From NCBI GenBank assembly GCA_903927685.1, contig CAIYOB010000906.1, positions 1-21,388 on the forward strand: DNA of 21,388 nucleotides. The letters run 5' to 3'. This DNA comes from an uncultured Planctomycetaceae bacterium. GTDB taxonomy: Bacteria > Planctomycetota > Planctomycetia > Pirellulales > Pirellulaceae. A program made the translations under genes and the position numbers. The first letter of the stretch is position 1. Each line of letters begins with the position of its first letter. The notes beneath the pieces are model-generated. The model had not been told where the DNA came from. It ran no database searches and worked only from the letters and a program-made list of their open reading frames with translations. Below, piece by piece: positions 8,582 through 16,582 of the stretch.

Positions 8582-8784
8582 CGCCGGTCGCAGGCGGCCT
8601 GGGGTCGAACCGGCCCCTTCGCTAGACTAATTACCGCAATTTGACAAATCCGGCGTAGGTGGACGTGCCAACCCAAAAAAACGTGGCCGGATCGGCGTTT
8701 TCGCGTCCGCCCGAGATCGGCCCGCGAATAATTGCGGACGAGGGTGGATCCGCACTCCAGAAGGACCAACGAGGCATAGCCGTC

Positions 8785-9675
8785 ATGACGATCGACATCG
8801 CCGTAGTACCTGTGGCGGGGCTGGGAACGCGACTGCTGCCGGCAACCAAGAGCCAGCCGAAGGAGATGCTGCCCGTGGGCCGCAAGCCGGTGGCCCAGCA
8901 CGTGGTGGATGAACTGGCCCATTCCGGCATCCGGCGTCTGCTGTTTATCACGGGGAAAGGCAAGCATTCGATCGAGAACCACTTCGACATCGATGGCGAG
9001 TTGATCACGTACCTCCGGGAGACCGGGCGCGAGGGAGAACTGGCGGAACTGGATTTTGAACGGCAGGACCTGGAATTCTTCTACACCCGGCAACGCCGCC
9101 AGTTGGGACTGGGGCACGCCGTGCTGTGCGCTCGACCGCTGGTGGGCGACCAGCCGTTCGTCGTCGCGTTGGGCGATTCGATCATCGGCATCAACGCCCA
9201 GTCGGACATTGTCGGCCGGATGATTGCGACCTTCGAGAGCAGCGGAGCGGATGTCGTTGTCGCCTTTGAGGAAGTCCCGCGGGAGGAGGTGTTCCGTTAT
9301 GGGATCGCCCAGCCGCGGGGGCCCGTCGGCGACGTGTTTGAACTGGAACGACTGGTCGAGAAGCCGGACATCGCCGAAGCCCCCAGTAATCTGGCCGTTG
9401 CGGCCCGGTATGTGTTCAGCCCCAAGATCTTCGACAAACTGATCGAGACGCGTCCCGGCAAAGGCGGCGAAATCCAGTTGACCGATGCGATTCAGATGGT
9501 CCTGGAGAGCGGCGGCAAGGGCCTGGGCCTGCGGTTGGATTCCACCGAGCGGCGGTTCGACATCGGCAACTTTGAAAGCTATTTTCGGGCCTTCTTCGAG
9601 TTCGCGCTGGCCGACCCCAAGTTCGGCCCCGGGCTCCGGGAATTCGCCCGGGGGCTGTTGTCGCCATGCAAATAA
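8785..9675 (+). CDS. galU: GalU-type UTP-sugar-1-phosphate uridylyltransferase
   Basis: This nucleotidyltransferase joins a sugar-1-phosphate to UTP, giving UDP-sugar and pyrophosphate. The 296 residues fit bacterial GalU. The signature [20 protein letters not shown] (10-29) carries the nucleotide loop. [36 protein letters not shown] and [11 protein letters not shown] follow in family order. The ATG at 8785 gives the normal N-terminus ([12 protein letters not shown]). A GTG at 8659 in the same frame would add 42 residues with no family resemblance. GAGG lies 10 bases upstream. The last 10 bases overlap the start of a GHMP kinase gene resembling glucuronokinase, so the substrate may be glucuronate-1-phosphate as well as, or instead of, glucose-1-phosphate. 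The family assignment is secure, the specificity is not. Confidence 0.9.
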   Translation: MTIDIAVVPVAGLGTRLLPATKSQPKEMLPVGRKPVAQHVVDELAHSGIRRLLFITGKGKHSIENHFDIDGELITYLRETGREGELAELDFERQDLEFFYTRQRRQLGLGHAVLCARPLVGDQPFVVALGDSIIGINAQSDIVGRMIATFESSGADVVVAFEEVPREEVFRYGIAQPRGPVGDVFELERLVEKPDIAEAPSNLAVAARYVFSPKIFDKLIETRPGKGGEIQLTDAIQMVLESGGKGLGLRLDSTERRFDIGNFESYFRAFFEFALADPKFGPGLREFARGLLSPCK

Positions 9676-10673
9676 TCCGCCAACAGGGATTCGCGCGCGC
9701 GGGCTTGATCGGCAATCCGTCGGATGGCTACCACGGCAAGACGATCTCGTTTCTGGTTAAAGACTTCCACGCGGACGTCATCCTGTACGAATGGGAAGAT
9801 CTGGAGCTGATCCTCAGCCAGGAGGATCGCAGCCGCTTCAGTTCCATCCAGGAACTAGCCCGTGACGTGCGACTGCACGGCTATTATGGCGGCGTGCGGT
9901 TGGTCAAAGCCACGATCCGCAAGTTCGTCGAGTACTGCCGCTCGCAGCACATCGCTCTCCACGACCGCAATTTCTCGATCCGCTACGAAAGCAACATCCC
10001 GCGCCAAGTCGGCCTGGCCGGTTCCAGCGCCATCATCGTCGCCACGCTGCGAGCGCTGCTCGAGTTCTATGAAGTGGACATTCCGCTGCACCTGCAGCCG
10101 TCGCTGGCACTGAGCGTCGAGACCGACGAATTGGGAATTGTCGGCGGTTTACAGGACCGCGTGATCCAGGTGTACGGCGGCCTGGTGTACATGGATTTCG
10201 CCCAGGAGACCATGCAGCAGGAATGCGGCTATCGCTACGGGGTCTACGAGCGTCTGGATCCGGCGCTGCTGCCCCCGGTCTACATCGCGTACAGTGAAGA
10301 CGAAGGCGAACCGACCGAGATCACTCATCGACCCCTGCGAGTGCGCTATGAACAGGGTGATCCGGGGGTCGTGGCGGCCATGCGGAAGTTCGCTCAGTTG
10401 GCAGCCGAGGCCCGGACAGCCCTGCTGGCTGGCGATGCCGCCCGCCTCAGCCGCTTGATGGACGAGAATTTCAACACCCGCCGCAGCATTTGTCAGCTGC
10501 AGCCGGCGCACGTGAGGATGATCGAGACCGCCCGCCGCAGCGGGGCCAGCGCGAAATTCGCCGGCTCGGGGGGAGCGATCGTCGGGGTGTACCTGGACGA
10601 GGCGATGTTCGCGGAACTGAAGAGAGATCTGGAGGCGATCGGCTGCCGCGTGTTCAAGCCGGTCATCGTCTAA
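9666..10673 (+). CDS. GHMP-family sugar kinase, probable glucuronokinase
   Basis: This 335-residue GHMP kinase contains [11 protein letters not shown] (14-24), the ATP-binding glycine/serine loop [12 protein letters not shown] (111-122), and the C-terminal loop [10 protein letters not shown] (298-307). From memory, the N-terminal LIGNPSD and the [14 protein letters not shown] stretch are close to plant glucuronokinase (GLCAK), which makes glucuronate-1-phosphate from glucuronate and ATP. That assignment is inferred, and a different sugar is possible. The start codon lies inside the end of galU (10-base overlap, ATGCAAATAA), implying coupled translation and matched amounts of a kinase and its pyrophosphorylase. 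The Tat-signal metallophosphatase gene follows after 21 bp, preceded by its own strong ribosome site. Confidence 0.85.
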   Translation: MQIIRQQGFARAGLIGNPSDGYHGKTISFLVKDFHADVILYEWEDLELILSQEDRSRFSSIQELARDVRLHGYYGGVRLVKATIRKFVEYCRSQHIALHDRNFSIRYESNIPRQVGLAGSSAIIVATLRALLEFYEVDIPLHLQPSLALSVETDELGIVGGLQDRVIQVYGGLVYMDFAQETMQQECGYRYGVYERLDPALLPPVYIAYSEDEGEPTEITHRPLRVRYEQGDPGVVAAMRKFAQLAAEARTALLAGDAARLSRLMDENFNTRRSICQLQPAHVRMIETARRSGASAKFAGSGGAIVGVYLDEAMFAELKRDLEAIGCRVFKPVIV

Positions 10674-10680
10674 CATCACG

Positions 10681-10688
10681 GGAAGGAG
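10681..10688 (+). promoter_or_regulatory. Ribosome binding site of the metallophosphatase gene
   Basis: GGAAGGAG lies 6 bases before the ATG at 10695. It fixes the start and places the Tat signal at the extreme N-terminus. Confidence 0.7.
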
Positions 10689-10694
10689 CCGGGG

Positions 10695-11777
10695 ATGAAC
10701 CGGAAATCGCAGCCGCCGGCCACCGCAACTTCAGACCGCCGGGGTTTCCTGCAGCAGACATGCGGTGCCGCGGTCGGCCTGGGGCTGAGCGGTTGGCTTC
10801 ACGAGACGACCTTGGCCGCTGACGAGGCGAGGTTGGCCGCAGACGAGGAGTCGGAGCCGGCGCTGGTTCGCATCGGACTGGTCACCGATCTGCATTACGC
10901 CGACAAGCCGCCGGGCGGCAGTCGGCACTACCGCGACAGCCTGGCGAAGCTGGCCGCGGCCGGACGGCAGTTTGTCCAAGCCAAGACGGATGTGGTCATC
11001 GAACTGGGCGACTTCATCGACAGCGCGGAATCACTGGAAGCGGAAAAGGGCTTTCTGCGGCGAGTCGAAACCGAGTTTGCGAAAGTGCCCGGGCCGCGTC
11101 ACCACGTCCTGGGCAACCATTGCGTTTCCGCGTTGACGAAGCCAGAGTTCCTGGAACTCGCCGGGCAGGCCAAATCGTACTACTCGTTCGATCTGAACCA
11201 CGTCCACTGCATCATCCTGGACGCTTGCTTTCGCAGCGACGGCGCCGCGTACGAACGGAGCAATTTCCAGTGGACGGATTCCTACCTCCCGCCGGCGGAA
11301 CTGGAATGGCTGCGGGGCGACCTCCAGGCGGCGACCGGGCCCGTGCTGGTGTTTGTTCATCAATGCTTGGACGTCGACCCGCCGTACGGCATCAAGAATG
11401 CCGTGGAGACCCGCCAAACGCTGGAGGCCTCCGGCCGGGTGCTGGCCGTCTTTCAGGGGCATCATCACCCAGGCGGTTACCGGCAGATCAACGGGATCCA
11501 CTATTACACGCTACGAGCGATGGTCGAGGGGCCCGGCCAGGAGAGCCATGCGTATGCGGTCGTGGAAGTCTCGGCGAACCGGCAGGTGCGCGTGAACGGG
11601 TTTGGCAAGCAGCCCGGTTACCAAGGACGCCCGTTGGCAGTTCGCCGAGCAGCGGCTCGACGTGCGTCTGGCCTGATCGCCGTCGATGCACGAGGGCGAG
11701 TACGCCAGCAAGCAACCGGAGACGCTGACGCGCGAAGACCTGGAACGGATGCTCGCCTCCCCGGCGTGCCGAATTGA
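10695..11777 (+). CDS. Tat-exported metallophosphatase, C-terminus probably frameshifted
   Basis: This is a calcineurin-like metallophosphoesterase that hydrolyses phosphomonoesters or diesters at a two-metal centre; its substrate is unknown. The N-terminus has a twin-arginine signal (SDRRGFLQQTCGAAVGLGLS, 13-32). Metal motifs are TDLHY (64-68), GDFID (105-109), GNHC (140-143), VFVHQ and QGHHHPGG. As read, the frame ends at 11777, but the last 50 or so residues after GFGKQPG are arginine/alanine-rich with poor third-position GC. In the next frame the same DNA reads TKDARWQFAEQRLDVRLA and stops at 11674-11676, with codon use like the rest of the window. One extra base in the CCC at 11613-11615 would explain this. 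The natural protein would then be about 326 residues. The gene lies 21 bp after the kinase, likely in the same operon. Confidence 0.85.
   Translation: MNRKSQPPATATSDRRGFLQQTCGAAVGLGLSGWLHETTLAADEARLAADEESEPALVRIGLVTDLHYADKPPGGSRHYRDSLAKLAAAGRQFVQAKTDVVIELGDFIDSAESLEAEKGFLRRVETEFAKVPGPRHHVLGNHCVSALTKPEFLELAGQAKSYYSFDLNHVHCIILDACFRSDGAAYERSNFQWTDSYLPPAELEWLRGDLQAATGPVLVFVHQCLDVDPPYGIKNAVETRQTLEASGRVLAVFQGHHHPGGYRQINGIHYYTLRAMVEGPGQESHAYAVVEVSANRQVRVNGFGKQPGYQGRPLAVRRAAARRASGLIAVDARGRVRQQATGDADARRPGTDARLPGVPN
11613..11676 (+). other. Probable displaced C-terminus of the metallophosphatase (frame shift)
   Basis: From about 11613 to the TGA at 11674-11676 the alternative frame encodes VTKDARWQFAEQRLDVRLA. 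Nearly all third codon positions there are G or C, in contrast to the annotated frame, where A and T are common. The same frame remains coding-like after the stop, from an ATG at 11686 (MHEGEYASKQPETLTREDLE) to about 11770. That stretch could be a tiny separate gene or a relic. No function is assigned. Confidence 0.45.
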
Positions 11778-11821
11778 CACGCGTCGTCGCGCCAGGCCCA
11801 CCGGCACATTGCATGCGCCCG

Positions 11822-13450
11822 TCACTCAGAAATGGTCGCGGCGATGGCTTCGGCGACGGTCTTGGCGCCGAGGGGCCGCTTGTCGTTGAAGGGGCCATCG
11901 GCGCTGCCGGCAGGCCAGGTGGCGGGGTCCGCGTATTGGCCCTCATCCTGGTATTGCTTCTGCAGGCGGACTAGCTCCGCTTTCAACTCGGCGAACTTCA
12001 TGGCCACTGCGGGCTTGGCCGCCTCGTCGGCATTGTCCAGGAGATTGTGCTGTTCGCTCGGGTCCACCGTGAGATCGAACAGTTCGTAGGCGTCCTTCTT
12101 CCAGTAGTAGATCAGCTTGTGCGTCGCGGTGCGCACACCCAGATGAGCGGCCGTATTGTGATGGCCGGGGTCGTGGTAGTAGCGGTAGTACACGGAGGTG
12201 CGCCAGTCCGTGGGCGATTGGCCGTGCAGCAACGGGGCGAGGGAACGCCCTTGCATCGAGCTGGGAACGGGCAGTCCGGCAAGGTCCAGGAAGGTGGGCG
12301 CAAGGTCGATGTTGGCCACCAAGGACGCGGACGTGGCGTCGGGCTTGATGCCCGGGCCGCGCACGATCAGCGGGACGCGCAGGCCGGGTTCATACATGAA
12401 ACGCTTGTCGTACAGGCCCAAGTCGCCCAGGTACCAGCCGTTGTCTGCGGAGTAAAAGACGATGGTGTTCTCGGCCAATCCGGCGCCCTCCAGATAGTCG
12501 AGCAGCCGGCCGACGCCATCGTCCACGCCCTGCACGCAGGCCAAGTAGTCCTGCATGTAGCGTTGGTATTTCCACCGGATGAGCGCGTTGCCGGTGAGCG
12601 TCTTCTGGCTGCCGTCGGGCGCGGTAATTTCGACCTCCGTGGGCTTTTCGTTGAGCCATTGGTTGCGTGCCGGTCCGGCAAGGTCGGCTGGCGGTTCGAG
12701 CTTGAGGTCTCGCCGCGTGAGGTCCTTGGCGACCGTCTGTTGGTTCGCCGGCAGCGCCGCGGGACGCGTGGAATAGTCATCCCAGAAGGTCTCGGGTTCG
12801 GGAATCACCTTGTCCTGGAAAAGTGCCCTGTTCCGTTCATCGGGCTCCCACGCGCGGTGCGGCGCCTTGTGGTGCAGCATCAGGAAGAACGGTTTGCCCG
12901 GCGGCCGTGTCTTGAGCCACTCGATGCCCAACTCGGTGGTGATGGCCGTGCAATGGCCCTCGATCTGCAGCGAGCGGCCGCGGACGAGGAAGGCGGGATT
13001 CCAGTATTGCCCCTGGCCCGGCAGCACGATCCAGCGATCAAAGCCGGTGGGATCGGAGCCGAGGTGCCACTTGCCGATCATGCCGGTGTGATAGCCGCCG
13101 GCCTGCAGTTGTTTGGCGACATGATCGCGTGTCCCGTCGAAGCGATTAAAGACAGGGACACCGTTCAGGTGCGAGTATTGCCCGGTCAGCAGCGTGGCGC
13201 GGCTGGGCGTGCAGATCGAGTTCGTCACGAACGCGTTGGTGAACCGCAGACCACCGCGGGCGAGGCGGTCGATGTGGGGCGTCGTGTTGACCTTCGAGCC
13301 GTAGCAGGAAATGGCGTGCTGGGCGTGGTCGTCGGAAAAAATGAAGACGATATTGGGCCTGGATCTGGGCAGCTCGGCCGCGGGCAAACAGGCCGGCACC
13401 GCAACGAGCGACAGGGCGGCAAGAACGATCGGGACAGCGTACCGTTTCAT
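11822..13450 (-). CDS. Secreted type I sulfatase (alkaline phosphatase superfamily)
   Basis: This 542-residue enzyme hydrolyses sulfate esters, probably on polysaccharide, outside the cytoplasm. The ATG at 13450 begins a clean signal peptide (MKRYAVPIVLAALSLVAVPA). A longer in-frame start at 13510 would sit at the predicted transcription start. Metal residues appear in FSDDHA (38-43). The sulfatase signature is CTPSR (80-84), where Cys80 must be converted to formylglycine by FGE or an anaerobic maturase, neither of which is in the window. GKWHLG (126-131), ADNGWYLGD and the C-terminal DPSEQHNLL complete the pattern. The enzyme looks intact. It converges with the metallophosphatase gene (44 bp between stops) and has its own promoter. 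Sulfatases of this type are very numerous in planctomycetes. Confidence 0.94.
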   Translation of the reverse strand: MKRYAVPIVLAALSLVAVPACLPAAELPRSRPNIVFIFSDDHAQHAISCYGSKVNTTPHIDRLARGGLRFTNAFVTNSICTPSRATLLTGQYSHLNGVPVFNRFDGTRDHVAKQLQAGGYHTGMIGKWHLGSDPTGFDRWIVLPGQGQYWNPAFLVRGRSLQIEGHCTAITTELGIEWLKTRPPGKPFFLMLHHKAPHRAWEPDERNRALFQDKVIPEPETFWDDYSTRPAALPANQQTVAKDLTRRDLKLEPPADLAGPARNQWLNEKPTEVEITAPDGSQKTLTGNALIRWKYQRYMQDYLACVQGVDDGVGRLLDYLEGAGLAENTIVFYSADNGWYLGDLGLYDKRFMYEPGLRVPLIVRGPGIKPDATSASLVANIDLAPTFLDLAGLPVPSSMQGRSLAPLLHGQSPTDWRTSVYYRYYHDPGHHNTAAHLGVRTATHKLIYYWKKDAYELFDLTVDPSEQHNLLDNADEAAKPAVAMKFAELKAELVRLQKQYQDEGQYADPATWPAGSADGPFNDKRPLGAKTVAEAIAATISE

Positions 13451-13518
13451 GGCGAATGATCGTTTCGGGGAGGCGGGATGTTTCGAAAATAGGTCACCGG
13501 GACCCTCCAAGGCAGCTC

Positions 13519-13547
13519 AGTATTGCCCTTGCACACAGCCGTGTCAA
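13519..13547 (-). promoter_or_regulatory. Sigma70-type promoter of the sulfatase gene
   Basis: On the minus strand there is a perfect -35 TTGACA (13542-13547), 17 bp, then a -10 AATACT (13519-13524, 4/6 match). Transcription would start near 13512, leaving a leader of about 60 bases before the ATG at 13450. This supports the shorter protein start. Confidence 0.6.
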
Positions 13548-13608
13548 TCTCGCCGGCCCTCCTCGCCTGTCGTCGGACCTCCTCGTCGGCCCTCCCCGCG
13601 CAGCGTCT

Positions 13609-14856
13609 CTACAGCCGGAGGAAAATCCCGGCGCGCTCCAGCCCTCGGAGCAGCAGGTACGTGATCAACAAGTACAGCCCGCACACGGACCACATGTACC
13701 ACGCGGGGGCGTCAGAAGGCGTGAACCGCTGGACCGCGTCGGCCACGAGCATGTGCAACAGGTAGCCCGCCAGGGCGTTGGTGCCCAGCGTGCGCAGGAT
13801 GCCCAGCGTCCAGCCGCGCCGATCGCACAGCAAGTGGGCCAGCAGGAATACGGCGACGGAGAATCCGGCGGAGAAGGTCTGGTACGAGAGCGTTCCCCCA
13901 CGCTGACTCATCATCCAGTAATTCCACTGCCGTGACGGTTCACCGTCTCGGGCCTCACCGGGTGAGGGAGGCGGCGGGCAAAACGGCGGTTCGCAGCACA
14001 GCCGCGTGCGATCGCCGGCCGCCCATTCGGCCCCCGCCCGCTCGACCGCCTCACGCGGCGGAATCACAGGCCGGGACGCAATCCTGGGAACCGTCGATGT
14101 GCCGCGCTGGGCCGGCACAAGATCATAGCAGCGGGTCCCGCAGGACATCGCGTACCCCAACGCCATGAGGGCCACGGCCCAGCCCGCGGTCCTCCACACC
14201 GGCAGGCGGCGAGCGGGCCCCAGGAACGGATCCGCGCACAGCGAGCCCACCAGCACGGGGATCGTCCACGTCAAGAATCCCAGCGGCCCGCCGTCGATGC
14301 CGTTGGGACTGCCGTTGTTGACCCAGGCGAAATAGAACCCGTGCGAAACCGCGACATGGAGCCCCGCCGACGCCAGCAGGTACCCGACGCGAATCCCCGC
14401 CGACGCCCGGATCACGGGCAGCACCCACAACGAGGTGACGCCGATATGCGTGAGCGTCTGAAAGAAGTCGCTCTTTAACGGACTGCGGACCGATTCCCAG
14501 AACCCCAGCCGGACCAGCTCCGCCCACCGCTCGGCGGGCCGGTCCGCCGTGTAGATCACCAGCGCGACCAGCAGCAAGCCGGCAATTCGGCGGACGGCTC
14601 GCAGTTGGGCGGCGCGGACGCCAAACTCGGCCGCCCGCCGCAGCATCGTCAGCCGGAAGGCAAACCCCACCGCAAAAAAGAACTGCGGCATGATCGTGTC
14701 GGCGTAACTACAGAATGTGTTGTGGTGCTTCAGCAGCCAGTGAGCGGCCGAGAAACTGCCCACGAAATTGACCAGGAACATGCCCAAGACCGTGTACCCA
14801 CGGAACTGGTCCAGCGACACGATTCGTTCTGCAGTTGGCGTGCGGATGGCAGTCAT
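13609..14856 (-). CDS. COG4299-type membrane acyltransferase (HGSNAT-like) with a repeat-derived insert
   Basis: This 415-residue multi-pass protein resembles the DUF5009/COG4299 group related to heparan-alpha-glucosaminide N-acetyltransferase. Members of that group are predicted to pass acyl groups across the membrane to sugars. The N-terminal hallmark is RIVSLDQFRGYTVLGMFLVN (11-30), and histidine- and asparagine-bearing helices such as FFQTLTHIGVTSLWVLPVI follow. The ATG at 14856 is chosen because it immediately precedes that region; no ribosome site is visible. Between an EPPFCPPP stretch and QWNYWMMSQR the protein carries an extra run, SPGEARDGEPS, encoded by two back-to-back palindromes at 13934-13967. 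This looks like insertion of a palindromic repeat into an extracellular loop without loss of frame. Confidence 0.8.
   Translation of the reverse strand: MTAIRTPTAERIVSLDQFRGYTVLGMFLVNFVGSFSAAHWLLKHHNTFCSYADTIMPQFFFAVGFAFRLTMLRRAAEFGVRAAQLRAVRRIAGLLLVALVIYTADRPAERWAELVRLGFWESVRSPLKSDFFQTLTHIGVTSLWVLPVIRASAGIRVGYLLASAGLHVAVSHGFYFAWVNNGSPNGIDGGPLGFLTWTIPVLVGSLCADPFLGPARRLPVWRTAGWAVALMALGYAMSCGTRCYDLVPAQRGTSTVPRIASRPVIPPREAVERAGAEWAAGDRTRLCCEPPFCPPPPSPGEARDGEPSRQWNYWMMSQRGGTLSYQTFSAGFSVAVFLLAHLLCDRRGWTLGILRTLGTNALAGYLLHMLVADAVQRFTPSDAPAWYMWSVCGLYLLITYLLLRGLERAGIFLRL
13934..13967. repeat. Double palindrome inside the acyltransferase gene
   Basis: GACGGT-TC-ACCGTC (13934-13947) is followed after 5 bases by CCTCACC-G-GGTGAGG (13953-13967). 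Both stems are perfect. Together they have the form of a REP-like element lying in frame within a proline-rich loop of the coding sequence. Confidence 0.7.
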
Positions 14857-14987
14857 GGCGGAGAACGGGCGACGGTTGCGGTCAAGTCCGAGTCTCGGAC
14901 GGGGGACACCAGAGAGAGCCTCATCGTAACAAGGGATCAGCTGGAAGCAAGTCAAACAGGAAGCAAACTAACAGGAAGCGAGCCAGG
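14857..14987. other. Short gap with small repeats
   Basis: GTCCGA-GTC-TCGGAC (14886-14900) is a 6-bp hairpin. GGAAGC occurs at 14943, 14959 and 14974, within 15-16 bp units that partly share AACAGGAAGC. There is no gene and no clear promoter. The stretch lies between the pyrD remnant and the acyltransferase start, both on the minus strand. Confidence 0.5.
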
Positions 14988-15415
14988 CTAGAACTCCATC
15001 GTCCCGACCGCATCGGCGACGGACTTGAATCCGTCGCGTTCCAGCAGTTCGCACAGCCCTTCGTTGAATGCACCACGAGGGCGCGGTCCTCCGGCAACCG
15101 CCACAAACGCGGGCGCGGATTACCGTCGGACACGGACCCGATCTCGACGTGGCCGAATCCCAGCGCGGCGGCGAACTCGACGGCCTGGCCACTCTTGTCC
15201 CAGCCGGCGGCCAGGCCGAGCGGGTTGTGGAATCGGATCCCGCAGACCTCCGTTGCGAGGCGGGCGCCGCGGAACGCGAACTGCCTCCGCATCCACGCCT
15301 GGAGCCACCCCGCTGACCCCAGCGTTCGCCCGAACGTCAGCGCGGTGCCGTGCATGAACTCCGGGTCGAACCGGAAGAAGAGCGGGCGAACGAGTGAGGT
15401 GTAGAAGGACATCAT
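14988..15415 (-). pseudogene. pyrD: Internally deleted dihydroorotate dehydrogenase (class 2)
   Basis: The first 114 residues (from the ATG at 15412; another ATG sits at 15413-15415) are the start of class 2 PyrD. They include FFRFDPEFMHG, GIRFHNPLGLAAGWDKSG and GNPRPRLWRLPEDRALVV. At 15068-15070 this frame changes into unrelated sequence. In another frame the DNA from 15068 to the TAG at 14988-14990 encodes FNEGLCELLERDGF and SVADAVG, which reads like the natural PyrD C-terminus. About 200-230 residues are therefore missing, including most of the FMN barrel, and the two ends are out of frame. A full PyrD is about 340-370 residues. The remnant cannot oxidise dihydroorotate to orotate. GAGGTG precedes the start. 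Real decay or an assembly deletion are both possible, and another pyrD may exist elsewhere. Confidence 0.85.
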
Positions 15416-15432
15416 CACCTCGAAAGGGAATG

Positions 15433-15462
15433 TTGCAGGTCCAGCGACACGGATTCTATAAT
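15433..15462 (+). promoter_or_regulatory. Promoter of the aldo/keto-reductase-like gene
   Basis: TTGCAG (15433-15438), an 18-bp spacer and a perfect TATAAT (15457-15462) form a sigma70-type promoter in the 79-bp space between divergent genes. Transcription would begin near 15469, about 25 bases before the ATG at 15495. Confidence 0.65.
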
Positions 15463-15494
15463 GACGCCGGGCAAACCAGCAGAGGGCGAGAACC

Positions 15495-16526
15495 ATGATC
15501 GGGAAATCGGCACGCCGGGAGTTTCTTACGCACGTCGGTCAAGGAGCGGTCGCCGGGGCGGCGGCCTTGCTGGCAGGCACCTCGGCCGGCGCCGAGGCGG
15601 CCGGGCAGGTCCGCTACCGCACCTTGGGACGGACCGGGCTGAAGGTCTCCGAGGTCGGATTCGGGGGCCACAGCTGGAACTTCGAGCGCGTGCCCGACGG
15701 GCAGGGCGGCCTCCGCCAACCGACGCTAGCCGAGGCCGAGCGCATGATCGGGCTGGCCTTGGACTGCGGCGTGAATCTGTTCGACTCGTGTACGCCGCTG
15801 GAAGAGCATTCCGTGCCGGGCGAGGTGATCAAGCGGCTCAAGGCTCGGCAGCGGATCCTGGTCAGCGCCCGGCTGTGCCACAAGATGAAAGGTGTGCCGG
15901 CCGATGTCGAAACGGTCCTCCGCTGGGTCGACGAGCGGCTGGCGCTCTGGCAAACCGACTATTTCGATATCCTGATGCTCACCAACAGCGAGGGCGACAC
16001 GCCCGAGAGCGGCTACTGGGACATGTCCTATTCGCTCGAGGCGATCGGCCGGCTGAAGAAGCAGGGCAAGATTCGCTACGCGGGCTTCGGCTGCCACTTC
16101 GCACCCGATGGGTTCCGCAAGGCGTTTGCCAACTACGGGCAGGAGTTCGAGATCTGTTCGATGCCGTACAACATCCGGCATCGGGCCGCCGAGGAACTGT
16201 TGCCCGAGGCCAAACGCTTGGGCATGGGTGTGATCACGATCAAGGCCTTGGCCAGGGGCGAACTGCTCAAAGACGCCGACCTGGCAGGCCGCGACGCGGG
16301 CATCCCGCGGGACATGATCGCCTTCGTCCTCGAGAACCAATCGGTCGATTGCTGCATTTTCGGCATGCACACCGAAACGCACGTCCGCGAGAACCTGGCG
16401 GCCAGTTGGACGCCGCTGACCGAGGCGGCACGACGACGTCTCGACGAGTTGGGCCGGATGCCCTCGCGCACGCTGTACGGCTGGCTCGAACCCGACTGGC
16501 TCGGCTCGAACCGGTTCGCGTGCTGA
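15495..16526 (+). CDS. Tat-exported aldo/keto-reductase-fold protein with altered active site
   Basis: This 343-residue protein begins with a twin-arginine signal (SARREFLTHVGQGAVAGAAA, 5-24). An AKR barrel follows: YRTLGRTGLKVSEVGFGGHS (41-60), GVNLFDSC (92-99), LWQTDYFDILML (151-162), IGRLKKQGKIRYAGFG, and a late cysteine-containing segment. In active AKRs the tetrad is Asp-Tyr-Lys-His. Here Asp97 is kept, but the Tyr position (D+5) is Leu102, the Lys position is Arg126 (LVSAR instead of LVSTK), and the His position is Thr163. Normal hydride transfer therefore seems unlikely. Either the chemistry has changed or the protein acts in binding. It has its own promoter and diverges from the pyrD remnant. 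The FAD oxidoreductase gene follows 143 bp downstream. Confidence 0.88.
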   Translation: MIGKSARREFLTHVGQGAVAGAAALLAGTSAGAEAAGQVRYRTLGRTGLKVSEVGFGGHSWNFERVPDGQGGLRQPTLAEAERMIGLALDCGVNLFDSCTPLEEHSVPGEVIKRLKARQRILVSARLCHKMKGVPADVETVLRWVDERLALWQTDYFDILMLTNSEGDTPESGYWDMSYSLEAIGRLKKQGKIRYAGFGCHFAPDGFRKAFANYGQEFEICSMPYNIRHRAAEELLPEAKRLGMGVITIKALARGELLKDADLAGRDAGIPRDMIAFVLENQSVDCCIFGMHTETHVRENLAASWTPLTEAARRRLDELGRMPSRTLYGWLEPDWLGSNRFAC

Positions 16527-16582
16527 GACCGCACGGATGCGTGGTGTCGGTTGGCCAGACTCCCGCCTGAGCCCCCCACACC

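Noticed and set aside
8641..8646. A perfect TTGACA between proB and galU as a galU promoter
   Set aside because: No -10 is found at 16-18 bp, so it was not annotated. AATAAT at 8727-8732 is a possible -10 but has no matching -35.
8659..8784. Longer galU starting at GTG 8659
   Set aside because: The extra 42 residues do not resemble the family, whereas the ATG at 8785 gives the normal N-terminus.
11674..11676. TGA read as selenocysteine, joining the displaced metallophosphatase end to the MHEGEYASK stretch
   Set aside because: No SECIS-like hairpin was recognised and no family precedent is known to me; a stop followed by a separate or relic frame is simpler.
12047..13459. A 470-codon plus-strand open frame opposite the sulfatase
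   Set aside because: The opposite strand holds a complete sulfatase with CTPSR and a promoter; the plus-strand product is unrelated to any family I know.
14943..14979. GGAAGC units at 15-16 bp spacing as a CRISPR or iteron array
   Set aside because: There are only three short copies with unequal spacing and no associated genes.
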